From the NCBI GenBank assembly GCA_025200525.1, contig CM045761.1, forward strand, positions 101,532,182 to 101,596,181: 64,000 bases of DNA. Reading direction: 5' to 3'. The stretch is from Camellia lanceoleosa. Lineage: Eukaryota > Streptophyta > Magnoliopsida > Ericales > Theaceae. The position numbers and the translations under genes were made by a program. Each line of letters opens with the position of its first letter. The first letter of the stretch is position 1. Of the stretch, positions 11,905 through 22,701 are shown one piece after another. The notes below the pieces were generated by a model that did no database searches, had not been told where the DNA came from, and saw only the letters and a program-made list of their open reading frames with translations.

Positions 11905-12585
11905 ATGCAGACTGGATTGGAAGGGCAAGGATTGGGAACAACAATGGATGCCACAATCCATCAGGACCTAATTGAAACGGCAAGAGAAGATGATGACAAA
12001 GTCCACTTCCCAACAGAAGACGACACGGACGAATCCCATTACATATACATCCTCAACACAATCCTAAGCGGCACAGCTCGCCTCAACGTTCTCCTACCCT
12101 CTGCCACCATTCTTGCATTCACCATATTCGCTCCTCTCCTAACCAACGATGGCAAATGCAAAACATTGAACCGCTGGCTTATGGGCTGTTTCTTGGCGCT
12201 CTTGGCCGCCTCTTGCATCTTCCTTTCAATCACCGATAGCTTTCGCACAGCCACTGGGAGGTTATATTATGGCGTGGCGACAATCGGTGGAATATGGACT
12301 TTTAATGGAGTACAGAAGAAGCCGCTTCTGCCGTCCGATTATAGAATGAGGTGGTCGGATCTTTTTCATTCGTCGCTTTCATTGATTGCTTTTCTAACTT
12401 TTGCAGCTTTGCACGTCGATGTGGTGGACTGTTACTACCCGGCATTGCCGAGAAAGGTTACAAACACTGTACCTCTGGTGGTTGGATTTGTGATAAGTGT
12501 TTTGTTTGTGATGTTCCCTTCAAGGAGAAGGGGAATTGGGTATCCTTTCTTGCTGCAGAGAGGAGCTTTATACAGCAGATATTGA
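11905..12585 (+). CDS. DMP family (DUF679) membrane protein, DMP10-like
   Basis: An intronless frame of 226 aa from ATG 11905. The frame is open upstream to 11845 but only through a GTG, so 11905 is the first ATG; ATG 11944 is a possible alternative start. DMPs are plant-specific endomembrane and plasma-membrane proteins with four membrane segments; some act in senescence-associated membrane remodelling and others in gamete fusion. The acidic N-tail (about 1-50) precedes ARLNVLLPSATILAFTIFAPL (helix 1). Then come LMGCFLALLAASCIFLSITDSF (helix 2), the family signature GRLYYGVATIGGIWTF, a loop, HSSLSLIAFLTFAAL (helix 3) and PLVVGFVISVLFVMFPSRR (helix 4), followed by GIGYP, as usual in the family. 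Length and motifs are complete. The DMP10-like label is by similarity from memory and less certain than the family. Confidence 0.92.
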   Translation: MQTGLEGQGLGTTMDATIHQDLIETAREDDDKVHFPTEDDTDESHYIYILNTILSGTARLNVLLPSATILAFTIFAPLLTNDGKCKTLNRWLMGCFLALLAASCIFLSITDSFRTATGRLYYGVATIGGIWTFNGVQKKPLLPSDYRMRWSDLFHSSLSLIAFLTFAALHVDVVDCYYPALPRKVTNTVPLVVGFVISVLFVMFPSRRRGIGYPFLLQRGALYSRY

Positions 12586-13079
12586 AACTTCATACACATC
12601 TATATGCGTGTGTGTAATTACAACCAAGTTTATTCACTTTTTTTAGGTACTGTGAATGCAATGACACTGATGTTCGTCAAACCTTCTTTTATTTTTCATT
12701 TTTTTAAACTAAAAATAAATATATATTTATTAATTATTATGTCCCTGGTGTGCTGTGTCTTGATTTTTTTTTATATACTCGTGTCCGCGTGTCCATATTG
12801 TCCATATCTGTGATTACCATAGAAACACTGGTTTATGAAAATCAACAGATAAACTAATACTCCAAATAATAGAAGCTATATTAATGGAGAATTGAATGTT
12901 TCCAACCAAATCATGAATTTGAATATATAGCAAAGCCAGATAAACCAATCATCCCAACAAGATTTCTAAGAACAGGCTAGACACAGCTAAGAAAAAAGAG
13001 AAGGGAATTTAAAAAAAAAAAAAAAACCTTTTACAACAAGAACTTGAAAACATACCATTGCAGTCCTTTCCTTCAAAAT
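12586..13079. other. Spacer between DMP and GT47 genes
   Basis: Probable 3' UTRs of two convergent genes: DMP runs rightward and ends at 12585, the glycosyltransferase runs leftward and ends at 13080. AT-rich, with an A-run near 13010-13026. No other feature is seen. Confidence 0.6.
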
Positions 13080-16000
13080 TCAGGCACAATGGCATCGAAG
13101 TGGAACAGATACACCTGATGGTTTTCTCTTTTCCCGAATAATAGCTTCCTTAATCGTGGGCAATTTTTGGTGGACCTTCCTCCATATGTAATTTACGGCA
13201 CCATCAGGTGAGATAGGCCCAACACCACCAGGATGGCCATTATCAAACTCAAAAATGGGCTGAACTCGAGCCATATTTTGGCGAAATATATCCTTTTTCT
13301 TGTCAGAATAGCTTCTTAGATGACGCACAAGCCAGTTTGGTTGCAAAGCATCACTAACTGCAATGAAAACAGAAAATTCTGAATAATCCACCATCCCTTC
13401 AAATGGGAGCTCGATGTTGTCGCTGACAATAACAGGTATACAGAGGCTTTGGATGGCATCAAAAAGTCGGCATGAAGTGGGGGTGTCTCCAGCTGGATGC
13501 AAGCAGAATTCTGATGTTCTCATCCCTTTTATTGACTGCTCTTTTCCAGTGGCATTAGGGAAGCCTTCTTCCATAATAACTCCGGGTTCGTTAACCAACA
13601 AGTCCCATAATTTTTCTCGAACCAGCCCTCCCTGTGGTTTAGAATATTGAATGCTGTTAAGAATTCATGTGATATGATGACATATAAAAGCAGTATTCCA
13701 CATGAAATTCTCATTCAGAAGAGGGGAAAAAAAAAAACATAGCTTATACCTTTCTCTGAGCGTGTAAGATAATTATGGTGAGATAAAAACGGGGTCTAGA
13801 TGAATAATAATTTAGCTTTCTCAAAGGTCTGATTAAGAAGGGCATTCATCTCAATGAGAAAGTTGGTTGTCCAGATCAGGAACAACAAACATATACCCTC
13901 ATCAATGGGAGGACTGATGTGCCCAATAATGTTTTCTATTTTGGATGCGATAATTTTTCATTAGCAAATGAGATACTTCCTATTTCCTAAGGGCATATAC
14001 ACTTTCTTAGAGGTTTTTTTTCATACCAAAACCTCTAAAACTCCCCTTAACAGATCTACCATTCTAAACTACAAATCTACAAGTTTTGTGGGTGGATATT
14101 GCAGCATCTTTGTACATCCTTCTAAGACAGAATGGAGTTGACAATGTTGGTTTGCAAAATTTCCAATAAGATCAAAAGAAAAATGAGTTTTCATGTCAGA
14201 ACAACAGAAACTGCGATAGACAAAAATTCTTGGATGCTTAGGTACCTTGCAAGTTCAAGTGGAACAAGTTAACGACTTTCAAAATGTCACCCACACCCAT
14301 TCCCCCATAAACTTATCTTTGTCCAAAGCAAGGCAGCAGTTCAACAAGTACTACACCCAAAACAGTACACTTTGGGCAGGAAATATACATTAAAATTTCT
14401 TTTGGCCATTTCATGGAAGTGGTATGGTGTTTTGGCAGTGGTTCTTGTGTAATGTGTGAACTGAACTTGGGACGTATTGAAAGCAAAAATGTATCGACAA
14501 TCAATTGGACAGACAAACCTTTCTTGGCCTTTTGACTAAAGTCAAGGGTATGATTTGAACTATAGAAAAAATAATCAAAATTTTATTTAGTAAAATGAGA
14601 ATTAGAGATATAAAAGGATAACCCATTGCATGAGGTTCTTGCTAAAGCAGTGTAGTGAAGGCAAGAATTAGAGACATAAAAAATGGAAGATAAGAAAACT
14701 AAAACACTGCCTAAAGTAACAACGGCTGTCCCTTATTTGAGGGCATGGTCACTGTATGTTTTGCAAATTCAAAAAAAACCATGCAAGCAGGGGTGGAGGC
14801 ACATGAGACCCAGCGGGTCACGTGCCCCCCCCCCCCCCCCCCCCCCCCTTTCTCTTCAACTTTTGGAAAATTATGCTTTTGCCTCTTGTAAAAAAATTAT
14901 TTCAATTTAAACCTTTCAAGTAATGTTGTGAAATTTTTATATCACTATTTTTTTTAACCTTTTTTAAAAATATATATGTTTAATTCACTTCAAATGTTTA
15001 ATTTTGTTAAAAATTTCTTATAAATTTTACATTAGAGAAATGTTATATGTCACTGATTTTCTATTACCTCTTATTTGAATACTCATAATTAGTTAATTTG
15101 TTTATAAATAATTATTACATGATTAATAACTAATAATATATTGCCATGTGATTCAGTTATTCAAAGCGGTGAGAAAAACAAATGATATATAACAGCCCCT
15201 ATATATTATTTATTCACCATTTCTTTTATTTCTTTCTCTATCCGTCTCTACATCTATTTTTGTGTATGCATCTTTATATAATTTAATTGGTTAACTTACG
15301 CTTATAATTAAATATAACTTTTGCATCACACTAATTTTTAGTTCTACCATCAAATAAAAATTAAGTTAAATTGGATTGTGAATTTTGTTAAGATTTCAAT
15401 TCAGTGGTGCCCTTTCTGAGTTAAAATTCTGTTCCGTCACTGCATGCAAGTTGTATAATATACATATCTAGGGGAAATTTATGTACTTTAAATATGTACA
15501 AAAGCCTTGTAGATTAACACAAATAACTTAAAAATAAGTTTTTAATCAACATTAATTAACAAGTGTCAATAATTATAGGCAAACCAAGCAATTGTGGAAC
15601 TACAAAACATAAAAGTACTACATCAAACACCAAAAGCTATAAATCAAAAAACAATTTGCTATAATTGGATGACTCAGTGAAATTTTTCTACTTTAGATAC
15701 GTACAAAAGCCTCGTAGATTAACACAAACAACTTAAAAATAAGTTTATAATCAACATAAATTAATAAGAGTCAATAATTATAGGCAAACCAAGCAATTGT
15801 GGAACTACAAAACATAAAAGTACCACATCAACACCAAAAGCTATAAATCAAAAAACAATTTACTATAATTGGATGACTCAGCGAAAAGAAATCCTAAGAT
15901 AGTATCAAATTGAATAACAGGTGGAAATTGAATACTAACCCGATGCCGATGCTTAGCTCCTTTGAAATAAAGAAGGGTTGGACGTTTCTGGTTTTCTGAT

Positions 16001-19000
16001 ATCTGCAACCTAGGTAACAGATGTGTGTATGGCACAATTACATCTTTCAGCAGTGAAACCTGGGTGTGTTGTATCATATCTGATGTATTACTGTTAGATG
16101 CTTTTGAGTCAAGCCTGTACCACCCACCAAAATCCACCACTAGGAGAACTGCTGGGGCAATCTCAGCTCTGACATGCCACATTGCAACAGGGTCTGCCAA
16201 AGAACGCTTCAAGTTTTAACATAACCTGACAATGCAGAGACTAAATCATAAGCTGCTAAAGCATGCAACTTTTTTTTTTTTTTTTCCCCTTTTCAATTTT
16301 GGTAGTAGATAAATTAATAAATAATGTCACAGACATCCTGATCCACATCAATTGGCACAAGCAAGGGCAATCTAAGAAATAAGTGGTTTTTACTTTCATT
16401 ATATTTCAATTTTTGTAAGATTGTCAACATATGGCACCCCCTATATATATTGACCCTTAATTTAAATAATAATAAAAAAAAACTATGGCCGAGGCACAAC
16501 TTTCTTTCTGATTTCTAGGTCATTAAAACTTCCTCATGATTTTGCGACGTGCTGAGAAGCAAGAACACAGGAAAAAAATAATAAATAAAATTTTCTTGTT
16601 CATAGCAGTCTATTACGAGTCTGGGAAGGCTAGAAACCTCATTCTGAAAGGTGCTCAAGAAAAGAGCAGTGCAGCCTCCCCCTCTTCCTGCTCAAGATCG
16701 ATAACTCGCCACTTTATTTAGCGTATCAGCCACTTCAGCACTAATGCTAAATCCCCTTCAACCCAGCTTCCATTTTAAATATGCTCCTTAAACCCAACAA
16801 AGCACCTTAGAGATACTATGTAATGTCCTAAAAATTCAAACCTTAGTTTAATTAAGTAATGCAACACTTGATTATTTTATGATTTAATTAAAGCATCAGT
16901 TTGGGTGACAATTGATAAATTAGTTTGGTAATGCTTTTGAATTATTCACCTTAATTTCATATATAAATCATAAAGTGAATAAGGTTAGCAAAATTCTCCT
17001 AGTTCAATCTTAACTGGAATGTGACTTCGAAAGTATTCATGACCTTGCCCAAAGTGGAATATGGTTACATGAACTAGTTAGTTGAATTTGGGCCAAATTA
17101 ATATTCTCAATAAGGTAAATGCTTGGGTTACTTTTACTTGATTGATAAAAATATTAGTGTTCCTATATATGGCAAGCCCTAGATATGATTTTCATTTCTG
17201 GAAATAATTTTCTAATGAGTGGTTCAAGAGAAAATGATTTTTAAAGCCAGCCTAACTGTTCTGTCTTTCTATAAATAAATAAACAAATAATGACCTTTAT
17301 GCATTGTTTGGATCATAACTCCACTTTTACAAAACCTAACATGTAGAGACCAATGACATTCGAAAACAGACTTTCAAAAAAAGGGACGTTCCCACTAAAT
17401 TTCATGATTATAGAATAAGTGGTTAAGGAGATCCTAAATTTCAAAATTGATGGTTCTAACCCTAAAAATGTATTAAACATACTTACCTTCCAAATTTTGA
17501 TATATTATTGTCTCCAAAGACATCGATCCCCACACTTACCACTCATAGCACCAAAACCAAACCTAATCGAGCTCCAACTCATATCTATACTACATATATT
17601 AAGGAAAAATGAGAAGGGATGTGAGAGCTCCAAGTTCTCAAACTAAATTTCTTGATTTTTATAATTTAAAATGTAAATAAAAAAAAAAATCTATTGGTTG
17701 GTTAATTAAACTAAAAAAATAAAAAGGCTCTAATTATTTGTGATTTTGAATTTCAAAACTCAAGCTAATATGGTAAATCACTCTCACCCTTTCTAAAAAT
17801 AATGTTGATCAAAACAACTCAACTAATAATGTTGAATTTCAAAATTCAAAACAATATGATAACTCACCCTCACCCGTTCCAAAAATAATATTGATCAAAA
17901 TAATAAAAATAATATAAAACTTAAAACTTTGAAAACCCTAAGATGTACCCCATACTCAATATTTTTCTCAAATCAGCCAACTCTATCATGTAACGGTGCA
18001 AAGGTTAGTCTTGCTCTCTTAGCCAATAGTCCAAACTTATTTCAATTTTTTTTTTTTTAGATTTTTGTTTTCGTATGCCTTTTTTTTTTAACTGTGTACT
18101 CTTTTTAAAAAAAAAAAAAAAAAAATACTAAATCGATAATAAAGATATAAGTGTTTAGCTATCTTTGTTTTGGGAAATTTTTGCAATTTTTTTTTTTTTT
18201 TTTTATAGATATTTGTGTGGTTTTCTATGTATGTAGGACCTTTTTTTTATTATTCATATTGTTGTTTCTAGTTTTTTTGATATATGTAAATGGATAATAC
18301 AATTACAAGTCTTTCATAGGAGAGGACATCTTACATTGTTCACTGTGATTTGGCCATTCCATAGGAGATTAATTACAAATATGAAATAAATATATTAAAT
18401 TAGACAATTATAATCCAATAACACATATCCAAAATCTAACAACTATCAAGCGCACAAATCCCAATAATTGATACAAAAAATAGTCTAAAATGAAAAGAAA
18501 TAAAGAATTACATACAATCTTCATAGTGGAGAAGAAACAATTAATCTTCGTCTTTTACATGAAATAATTACCATAGAGTTCCAAATATGAGTACACAAAA
18601 ATAATCAACTAAGCTAATATCTTTTAAATTGAACACTAATCTCTCAATCATTTTTAGGTTAATAGTGAACAAACTATTTTGATTTTTGATTTTGGTCCAA
18701 TTTTTAAAGGTTCATTACCAATTGGACTAAATAAACGTAACATGAAAAATTCAAGGTTAAAATTGATACAAATAAAACTATAGAGACCAAATAGATACAA
18801 GAGGCAAATTGAAGGGACCATCAATATAATTTGTCCTTATTTTTAAATACAAGTTTTCTCATATGGGAACATATGTATTTTTTTTTTCAATATTGTTCAC
18901 ACAATCTACCCATACAAATAAATTCACAATAGCTAGATTGCTCTTCCATGTTGATATTTGCTAGTCTAAAAAAAATTATAACTTTTGAAATGTAACAAAA

Positions 19001-20576
19001 ATAATTAATATAGGTGATGTTAGTATCCAACACTGATTGATTTAAGTCTTCAAATATATTTGTTAATTATTAATATAATACATAAGGGGAAAAGATTGAG
19101 ACACACAAAATAAGTTTTACAATAATACCTGCAATGACACAGTAAATTATGTGTCAAATTTTGATTTGTCACTAATTTAACTATGTAAGACCAAATTTTC
19201 TTATCATGTCATTGTAAATAAATTATGAGACTTAAATTATCAATATGTAAATATAATTTCAAAATATATAATACGTTAATTGAGATTGTGTATACTCAAA
19301 GTTGTATTTGAATATAAAATTTGAGGAGAAAAGGGAAACAACAAAAAAATATGAATGAAGCTCCATTTTCCTTTTTTACATTTTCCTCATGTTTTTATTT
19401 TTGTCGACAAATTCTTACTTAAATTTTAGATTCAAACACAATCTAAATAATAATAACTTATAGTTTTTTTTTAAATTATTTATTATATAATATTGATTTA
19501 GATTAAAAAGAGCATCTCATTGCAAGGGGTTTATTTCATTAGAGTTTGAACACTGACAAAAATTTACAAACATTAATAAATTTAGCACCGGTATTATGCT
19601 AGTTTAGAAATTAAAAAAGAAAAGCTTAATTTATGATAGAGTGTAATAGGTTCATATTTACTTGCAAACCATACACACACACACACGACTATTTGAAATT
19701 TTGAGATGGTGAAAAAACAAAACAAAGAAGAGCCAGTATCAATCCAGTAGCTGCATCTACTACACATACATATATATAACACAGTGATCGTATATAGGCT
19801 ACATATTATAAATTAGACTTGAAAATTTTCAATTGGTAACCCATGAAACAAAAGAAGAAAAGTGATGATAACCCATGAAACAACAATCATTAATTCATGA
19901 TGAAATTCGAATACTAAATCAACAAAAATATCAACTTACCAGTAAGAACAAAAACATGATCACGACCACCAGACCTGTTCCAAGCCTCAGTAGTCTTGAG
20001 AAGATCCACCACCTGTCTCTGCCTCTCATAATCCTCATTCCCCACCTTCTTCCTAAACGCCCCTTTCCCCACATCCAACTGAATTTCGGCGCTTAAGGTC
20101 GCGAAAAACGGCACGAAAACAACATCGGCCTCGCCGACATCGAAAACCCGCTTCGCAAACGACCCAGTTCTGAGTTCCTCAGGGGTCATCAGATCACCCA
20201 TGATCCAGTACTCCGCACTGTACTGCTTGATCAGTGGATTCTCCGGGTAGGGTGGGTATTGAAGCTTTTTGTTCCACAAATGGGTCGATCGAATTTCCTT
20301 GTCTGATTCGCTTCCGAGCCTCGAATCGGTGTCCAAGGACCAGTATTTATCCAAGAGACCGTAGTTGAGAGATCTGGGTAGGTCTGCGAGGTAGACTTTG
20401 ATGGGATTGGAGGGGAATGAAGGGGTAGCTTGGGAAAGTGAAGATGGGGATTGGTGGGTTGTGTAGGAGAGGAAGAAGAAGAGAGAGAGTGAGAGAATGC
20501 AGAGGAGAGAGAGTGAGAGAAACAGAGAAGAGACAGAGCATATAGTTGTGTTGTTGGTGTCGTTCTTCGAGGCCAT
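13080..20576 (-). CDS. Exostosin family GT47 glycosyltransferase (ARAD-like), three exons
   Basis: Exons on the minus strand: 20576-19940, 16193-15940 and 13631-13080, joined through GTAAGT/GGCAG and GTTAGT/CCACAG splice sites. Lengths 637, 254 and 552 nt keep frame and give 480 aa. Expected role: a Golgi type II membrane enzyme adding sugars to cell-wall polysaccharide or glycoprotein. A short cytosolic tail is followed by one hydrophobic anchor (about residues 14-38, SLFLSLSLLCILSLSLFFFL). The exostosin domain starts at KVYLADLPRSLNYGLLDKYW, with DVVFVPFFATLSAE, a DHVFVLTDPVAMW junction across intron 1, VDFGGWYRL and KDVIVPYTHLLP. The donor-binding half has EFCLHPAGDTPTSCRLFDAI and CIPVIVSDNIELPFEG. 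These match the plant clade containing ARAD1-type putative arabinosyltransferases; the true sugar specificity is unknown. Introns are large (2.3 and 3.75 kb) and intron 2 carries a MITE and a 205-bp tandem duplication. Confidence 0.93.
14788..15442. mobile_element. hAT-type nonautonomous element with perfect 8-bp target duplication
   Basis: Starts CAGGGGTGGAGGCACA and ends TTCTGTTCCGTCACTG, so the termini are imperfect inverted repeats (CAGGGGTGGA against CAGTGACGGA). It is flanked on both sides by CATGCAAG (14780-14787 and 15443-15450), the 8-bp duplication expected of hAT transposition. The interior of 655 bp has no ORF of note and contains a 24-nt poly-C run (14825-14848). It lies inside intron 2 of the GT47 gene. 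Confidence 0.85.
15474..15887. repeat. Two tandem copies of about 205 bp in intron 2 of the GT47 gene
   Basis: Copy one (about 15474-15681) and copy two (about 15682-15887) share long near-identical stretches such as GCAAACCAAGCAATTGTGG and AAGCTATAAATCAAAAAACA, and both end in TATAATTGGATGACTCAG. Copy two ends some 50 bp from exon 2, so the duplication reaches close to the splice donor. Confidence 0.9.
16194..19939 (-). other. Intron 1 of the GT47 gene (3.75 kb)
   Basis: AT-rich intron with several T- or A-runs (near 16269-16285, 18050, 18105-18125, 18187-18204). At 16821 the sequence TGTAATGTCCTAAAAATTC looks like the start of an LTR but no matching end or target duplication is visible, so it is not called. 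No gene or RNA is supported inside. Confidence 0.7.
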
Positions 20577-21208
20577 TTTTGGTTCACTCTTCTCTGCTGT
20601 GATATACTTCGTTTTGTGCCATTCGCGAGTGATTTTGAGGTACTAAGGATTCAGATTTGGGGAAGAACGGCAATTTAGTCATTTGGCAATTATATGGATT
20701 AACCCGACCCGGGAGAAGTTGCATGATTCAGCCCAACTGGTGTTAGGTTATTAGAAAGAATAAGGGTTGAGAACCTTTGGGGTCACCCCTTCAGAGTTCA
20801 GTGGCTATTTTTGAAGGTAAATTCTAAGTGGGATCTTTTATTTTCACACAACATAAATTTTCTGTGTATATCTTTGATCACTACATACACTTAATAATTT
20901 TCAAACACTATTTACTCAGTACACATTTTTATTTAAACTTCATCACAACCTTAATCCTAACTCTAGCCCTAGACAACACCTACCGTCGGTGTTGGAGCTT
21001 AAGAAATTAGGGTTTGAAAAATTAAGGTAGTGTTTTGTGTTTTGAGTTTGTTTGTTTTTGAGTGATTGTGTTGTGGAAAAAATTTTTTTTTTTTTGATTT
21101 GTTTTTGAAAAGTTTTGAAAAATTTTTTTTGTTTTGGTGAAGGTTTGAGTTGTAAACATTTGATGATTGAAAAAAATTTTTTGAAATAACAAAAACAAAC
21201 AAAAAAAA

Positions 21209-21252
<44 letters not shown>

Positions 21253-21260
21253 TTTTTTTT

Positions 21261-21301
<41 letters not shown>

Positions 21302-21352
21302 GTATGGAAAAATTTTCAGCCGGGACATCCGGTGGCCGACATCATCCCCTTG

Positions 21353-21383
<31 letters not shown>

Positions 21384-22701
21384 AAAGAGGAGACTTTTTT
21401 ATCTCTTTTGAAAAGAGCTTTTGAAGGAAGATGAAGATAAATTAATAATTTTATTTTAGGATAGAATTGTAATAAAAAAAAGTTTTATTAAGTATGTGAA
21501 CTGTGAGCATTCAATGTGTAGAATCCTAATTAATACTTTGGATCCTCCACTTCTCGGCGTCCCCACTTACAATATTTAAAACTCTAAAAACTTTTAAGAA
21601 CTCCCTAAATATTACCAAATTTATCTTTCTAAAAATATCACACCCACCAAAATATACATCCCTTAGCACACCTCCTAAAAACCCTTCATCTCCCAAAACC
21701 CTTAACGATTGAATTTACCAATCTTCCTCTCATTGTCGACAGAGCTGCGTTGTTGATCGTTTTGTCGTCGATCTCTATCACAATTGATCTCTCACCGCTG
21801 ATCTCTCTCTGTTGTCAATCTCTTCGTTGTTGGTCTCTCTGTCACCATGTTCAAACATGTGTTGCTGAACAAATTACCCATGTTTGGACCTATGTTACCG
21901 AACAATTTGTACATATTTGGATTTGTGTTATAGAACATTATAAAAACGTAAAATCTTGTGTTTGTGAACAAGTTTAACCCATCAAAGTTTTATAAATAAC
22001 GATAAGTATGCATCAACCTGTTTGATTAACAAATAAAATTAGAGTTCATTGCATAACCAAAACATAAGTATGCATTAAGATTAAATCCAAGGTGCCGAAT
22101 ATATGCATAAAAAAGTTCCGATTCAAAGTGCCAAACATATGAATAATATTCGGTTAGACGTTTTCGAACTAATGCCTTTAATTCGGTCATGTGTTGCCAT
22201 TTTTTTTTGTGTTCATATATTTAGGAGTTCAATTTGGGGGAAAAAAAAATTCAAGCCATTTTCATTATTTTTTTTGTTGTGTTTTTGTATTTTTGAAAAA
22301 AACTTAGCATTACAAGGTCAACCTCCTCCCAGTTGCAAAAATTAGCCAAGTTGTGAACCTAGCTTACATTGTGATACTCCATTCGTCTCAAAGTATTAGG
22401 GTTACCAGAAAAACTTTCACTCATCTCTATTGTTAGAGAAGTGTGTATTGTTGAATAGTTGTTGCCATTTCCGCTGTTGCCGTTGAAAGGTTTTTATGAT
22501 GTGTAGGTTTTGAGGGTTTTAAAGTATGTGGGTGGTGGAGGTAGATACTCTCATAAATCCTATATTATGATTTAGTGGGTGGGGTTTGTTTAATTGTGAG
22601 ATTGAGTGTTCCAAAATAATTCATGTCCTTTTTAGTAATTTTATCTGAGGTTTTATTGTAATAAGAAAATGAAAGAAATGGCTAATTAGGGAAATAGCAG
22701 C
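20577..22701. other. GT47 upstream region and AT-rich spacer
   Basis: The first 200 bp or so is the GT47 leader and promoter region. 21140-21385 holds very long A-homopolymers interrupted by a GC-rich GCCGGGACATCCGGTGGCCG island. 21840-21990 has short repeats around AACATGTGTTGCTGAACAAA and related variants. No gene is supported. Confidence 0.5.

Noticed and set aside
16821..17900. Possible LTR start TGTAATGTCCTAAAAATTC in GT47 intron 1
   Set aside because: No matching CA end or 5-bp target duplication was found, so it stays a weak resemblance.
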